From Gammaproteobacteria bacterium (lineage in GTDB: Bacteria > Pseudomonadota > Gammaproteobacteria > Eutrophobiales > Eutrophobiaceae): a stretch of 6,524 nucleotides of DNA. The stretch covers positions 1 through 6,524 of the forward strand of contig SMWN01000029.1 of assembly GCA_004356415.1 (NCBI GenBank), given 5' to 3'. Below the pieces are notes generated by a model. That model made no database searches and was not told the origin of the DNA. It was given only the letters and a program-made list of their open reading frames with translations. Position numbers and translations under genes: made by a program. Below, in pieces: positions 5,035 to 6,524 of the stretch; position 1 is the stretch's first letter; every line of letters begins with the position of its first letter.

Positions 5035-5886
5035 ATGATTCTTATGACTGAATTTTTATCTGCATTAGCAAATTATACCTTTTTACAGCATGCACTTTTG
5101 GCTTGTATATTGTCCAGTATCGGCTGTGGAATAATAGGCACATATGTTGTTGTTAAAAGAATAGGTTTTCTTGCGGGTGGTATCGCGCATACAGTTCTGG
5201 CTGGTATGGGTATCGCATATTTCATGGAAGGTTCTCCCTTATTGGGGGCCGTGATTGCCGCCCTGTTTGCCGCTGTATTTATCAGCTTTATCAAACTACG
5301 CTGGAAACAGCAGGAAGATATTCTGGTAGCAGCTTTCTGGTCGGTCGGAATGGCAATAGGCATATTGTTCATATCAAAAACGCCAGGTTACAGTGTTGAT
5401 TTGATGAGCTTTCTATTCGGAAATATATTGCTCGTGTCAAAATCAGACCTGATATTGATGATGATGCTCGATATCATAACAGTAGGCATAGTCTTTTTAT
5501 TTTACAAACAGTTCATGGCAGCAGTCTTTGATGAAGAGTTTGCGCGTCTTCGCGGCATAAGGATTGAAATCTACTACACTTTACTAATGTGTATGGTCGC
5601 GTTAACTGTTGTGTTACTCATTCAGATCGTCGGGCTTATTTTAGTGATAGCACTATTGATATTTCCAGCTGCATGTGCAGCACAGTTCTTTCATTCAATA
5701 TTTAAAATGATGTTGGCCGCAACAGCAATATGTTTACTTGCGACCATGAGTGGTTTGGCGATTGCCTATCAGCCAGATTTACCAGCGGGGGCCACAATCA
5801 TAGTCACTGCTGGCGTATTCTATGCAGTAGCTATAGCAAGCAGCAGATTATTGAAACAATTGCAAAAAAAATCTGTTGCAAACTAA
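5035..5886 (+). CDS. znuB: zinc ABC transporter permease
   Basis: This 283-residue integral inner-membrane protein belongs to the ABC-3 metal permease family and forms the zinc channel. Hydrophobic segments are spread along the whole chain, consistent with about eight helices (for example near 20-40, 47-63, 68-86, 96-113, 138-157, 180-212, 226-245 and 252-270). Family marks are YVVVKRIGFLAGGIAHTVLAGMG (37-59) and the cytoplasmic coupling segment FDEEFARLRGI (165-175), which should dock on ZnuC. IFPAACA (209-215) is also typical. The ATG at 5035 is used, although the ATG at 5044 (MTEFLSAL) fits the usual family start just as well and has GAAG 10 nt upstream. The TAA overlaps the TAG of the converging DAHP synthase gene. 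Last gene of the operon. Confidence 0.94.
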   Translation: MILMTEFLSALANYTFLQHALLACILSSIGCGIIGTYVVVKRIGFLAGGIAHTVLAGMGIAYFMEGSPLLGAVIAALFAAVFISFIKLRWKQQEDILVAAFWSVGMAIGILFISKTPGYSVDLMSFLFGNILLVSKSDLILMMMLDIITVGIVFLFYKQFMAAVFDEEFARLRGIRIEIYYTLLMCMVALTVVLLIQIVGLILVIALLIFPAACAAQFFHSIFKMMLAATAICLLATMSGLAIAYQPDLPAGATIIVTAGVFYAVAIASSRLLKQLQKKSVAN

Positions 5887-6524
5887 GCTCTGCGTTTCTG
5901 AACGGCTTCGGCAAGCTGCCCAATCAGGACTTCTGATTCTTTCCAGCCCAGGCAGGCATCGGTAACACTTTGACCGTATACCAGTTCCTGACCTTCAACA
6001 ATATCCTGACGGCCAGCCACCAGATTACTCTCCATCATGATACCAAATATGCGATGGTCACCAGCTGAAATTTGATTAGCTACGTCCGTACCCACATCCG
6101 ATTGTATTTCATATTGCTTGTTACTATTTGCATGGCTGAAATCGATCATGATATTGGGTGGTAACCCTGCTTTTTCTAATTCTTCAGCGACTTTATCAAT
6201 ACTTGCCGAGTCATAATTAGGCTTCTTGCCACCACGAAGAATAATATGACAATCTGAATTTCCTGTAGTAGAAAAAATCCCTGAATTACCTTCCTTGCGT
6301 ACGGAAAGGAAATGATGGGGGCAAACTGCGGCACCAATCGCGTCAACAGCCACTTTTGTTGATCCATCCGTGCCGTTTTTAAAACCAACAGGACATGACA
6401 GACCAGATGCCAGTTCACGGTGTGCCTGACTTTCGGTTGTCCGTGCACCAATAGCACCCCAACTGATTAAATCAGTCACATATTGAGGCGTGATTAAATC
6501 GAGATATTCTGTTCCGGCAGGAAC
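5883..6524 (-). CDS. class I DAHP synthase (AroF/AroG/AroH type), 3' part
   Basis: This is the C-terminal 213 residues of 3-deoxy-7-phosphoheptulonate synthase, which condenses phosphoenolpyruvate with erythrose 4-phosphate in the first step of the shikimate pathway. The frame is open to the window edge (first visible residues VPAGTEYLDLITPQY), so the start and about 140 residues, judging from E. coli AroG (350 aa), lie beyond 6524. It matches AroG closely: SWGAIGARTTES (21-32), GFKNGTDG (47-54), IDFSHANS (127-134), MMESNL (163-168) and SVTDACLGW (186-194). The metal ligands equivalent to AroG H268, E302 and D326 are present (H131, E165, D189 of this fragment). The N-terminal part that determines Phe, Tyr or Trp feedback is missing, so I give no isoform symbol. 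It converges on znuB with a 4-bp overlap and seems unrelated to zinc uptake. Confidence 0.95.
   Translation of the reverse strand, partial: VPAGTEYLDLITPQYVTDLISWGAIGARTTESQAHRELASGLSCPVGFKNGTDGSTKVAVDAIGAAVCPHHFLSVRKEGNSGIFSTTGNSDCHIILRGGKKPNYDSASIDKVAEELEKAGLPPNIMIDFSHANSNKQYEIQSDVGTDVANQISAGDHRIFGIMMESNLVAGRQDIVEGQELVYGQSVTDACLGWKESEVLIGQLAEAVQKRRA

Noticed and set aside
5073..5372. 99-residue minus-strand open frame inside znuB
   Set aside because: It is the antisense of transmembrane helices of znuB and has no domain signal.
5866..5890. A-run and TTGCAA repeats near the end of znuB considered as a terminator
   Set aside because: The repeats surround the A-run rather than precede a T-run in the right orientation, and they are coding sequence.
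6176..6457. 93-residue minus-strand frame within the DAHP synthase gene
   Set aside because: It is a different frame on the same strand as the highly conserved enzyme; nothing recognisable in it.

Overview
The window looks like chromosomal DNA from a gammaproteobacterium of moderate to low G+C. The main evidence is a full-length CRP orthologue that keeps every cAMP-contacting residue and the CRP recognition helix. It lies divergent to a YhfA-type OsmC gene, the neighbourhood also seen in E. coli and, with vfr, in Pseudomonas. Supporting signs are a classical gammaproteobacterial Zur box and an AroG/F/H-type (class I) DAHP synthase. I cannot name a genus. No transposase, phage gene, CRISPR array or rRNA gene was seen.

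Layout, left to right. (1) Positions 38-114 hold an elongator tRNA-Met(CAU) on the minus strand with an encoded CCA end. (2) crp (minus) and an osmC/yhfA-like gene (plus) diverge from a 114-bp spacer. (3) A minus-strand block of three genes reads leftward: a TusA-family sulfur carrier, an orphan REC-LuxR response regulator, and a TM1367-type cyclophilin-fold protein whose start lies inside the regulator gene. This block converges on osmC with overlapping stop codons. (4) A 152-bp divergent spacer carries a perfect Zur box. (5) A compact plus-strand operon zur-znuA-znuC-znuB encodes zinc sensing and a complete ABC importer. (6) The 3' part of a DAHP synthase gene, on the minus strand, converges on znuB with overlapping stops and runs off the right edge.

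The zinc locus is the clearest functional unit. Under zinc sufficiency, Zur should bind the operator 46 bp upstream of its own start and shut down itself and the transporter. When zinc is scarce, ZnuA captures periplasmic zinc, ZnuB forms the channel and ZnuC hydrolyses ATP. The same operator overlaps a TATAAT on the opposite strand, so the TusA/regulator/cyclophilin block may also respond to zinc. This is inference.

The least ordinary parts are that three-gene block and the spacer within it. The spacer holds a perfect 8+8 bp palindrome that covers a Shine-Dalgarno sequence for the longer possible start of the response regulator. No stretch above 300 bases lacks a gene. The larger gaps (813-926 and 2757-2908) contain the promoter and operator signals listed.
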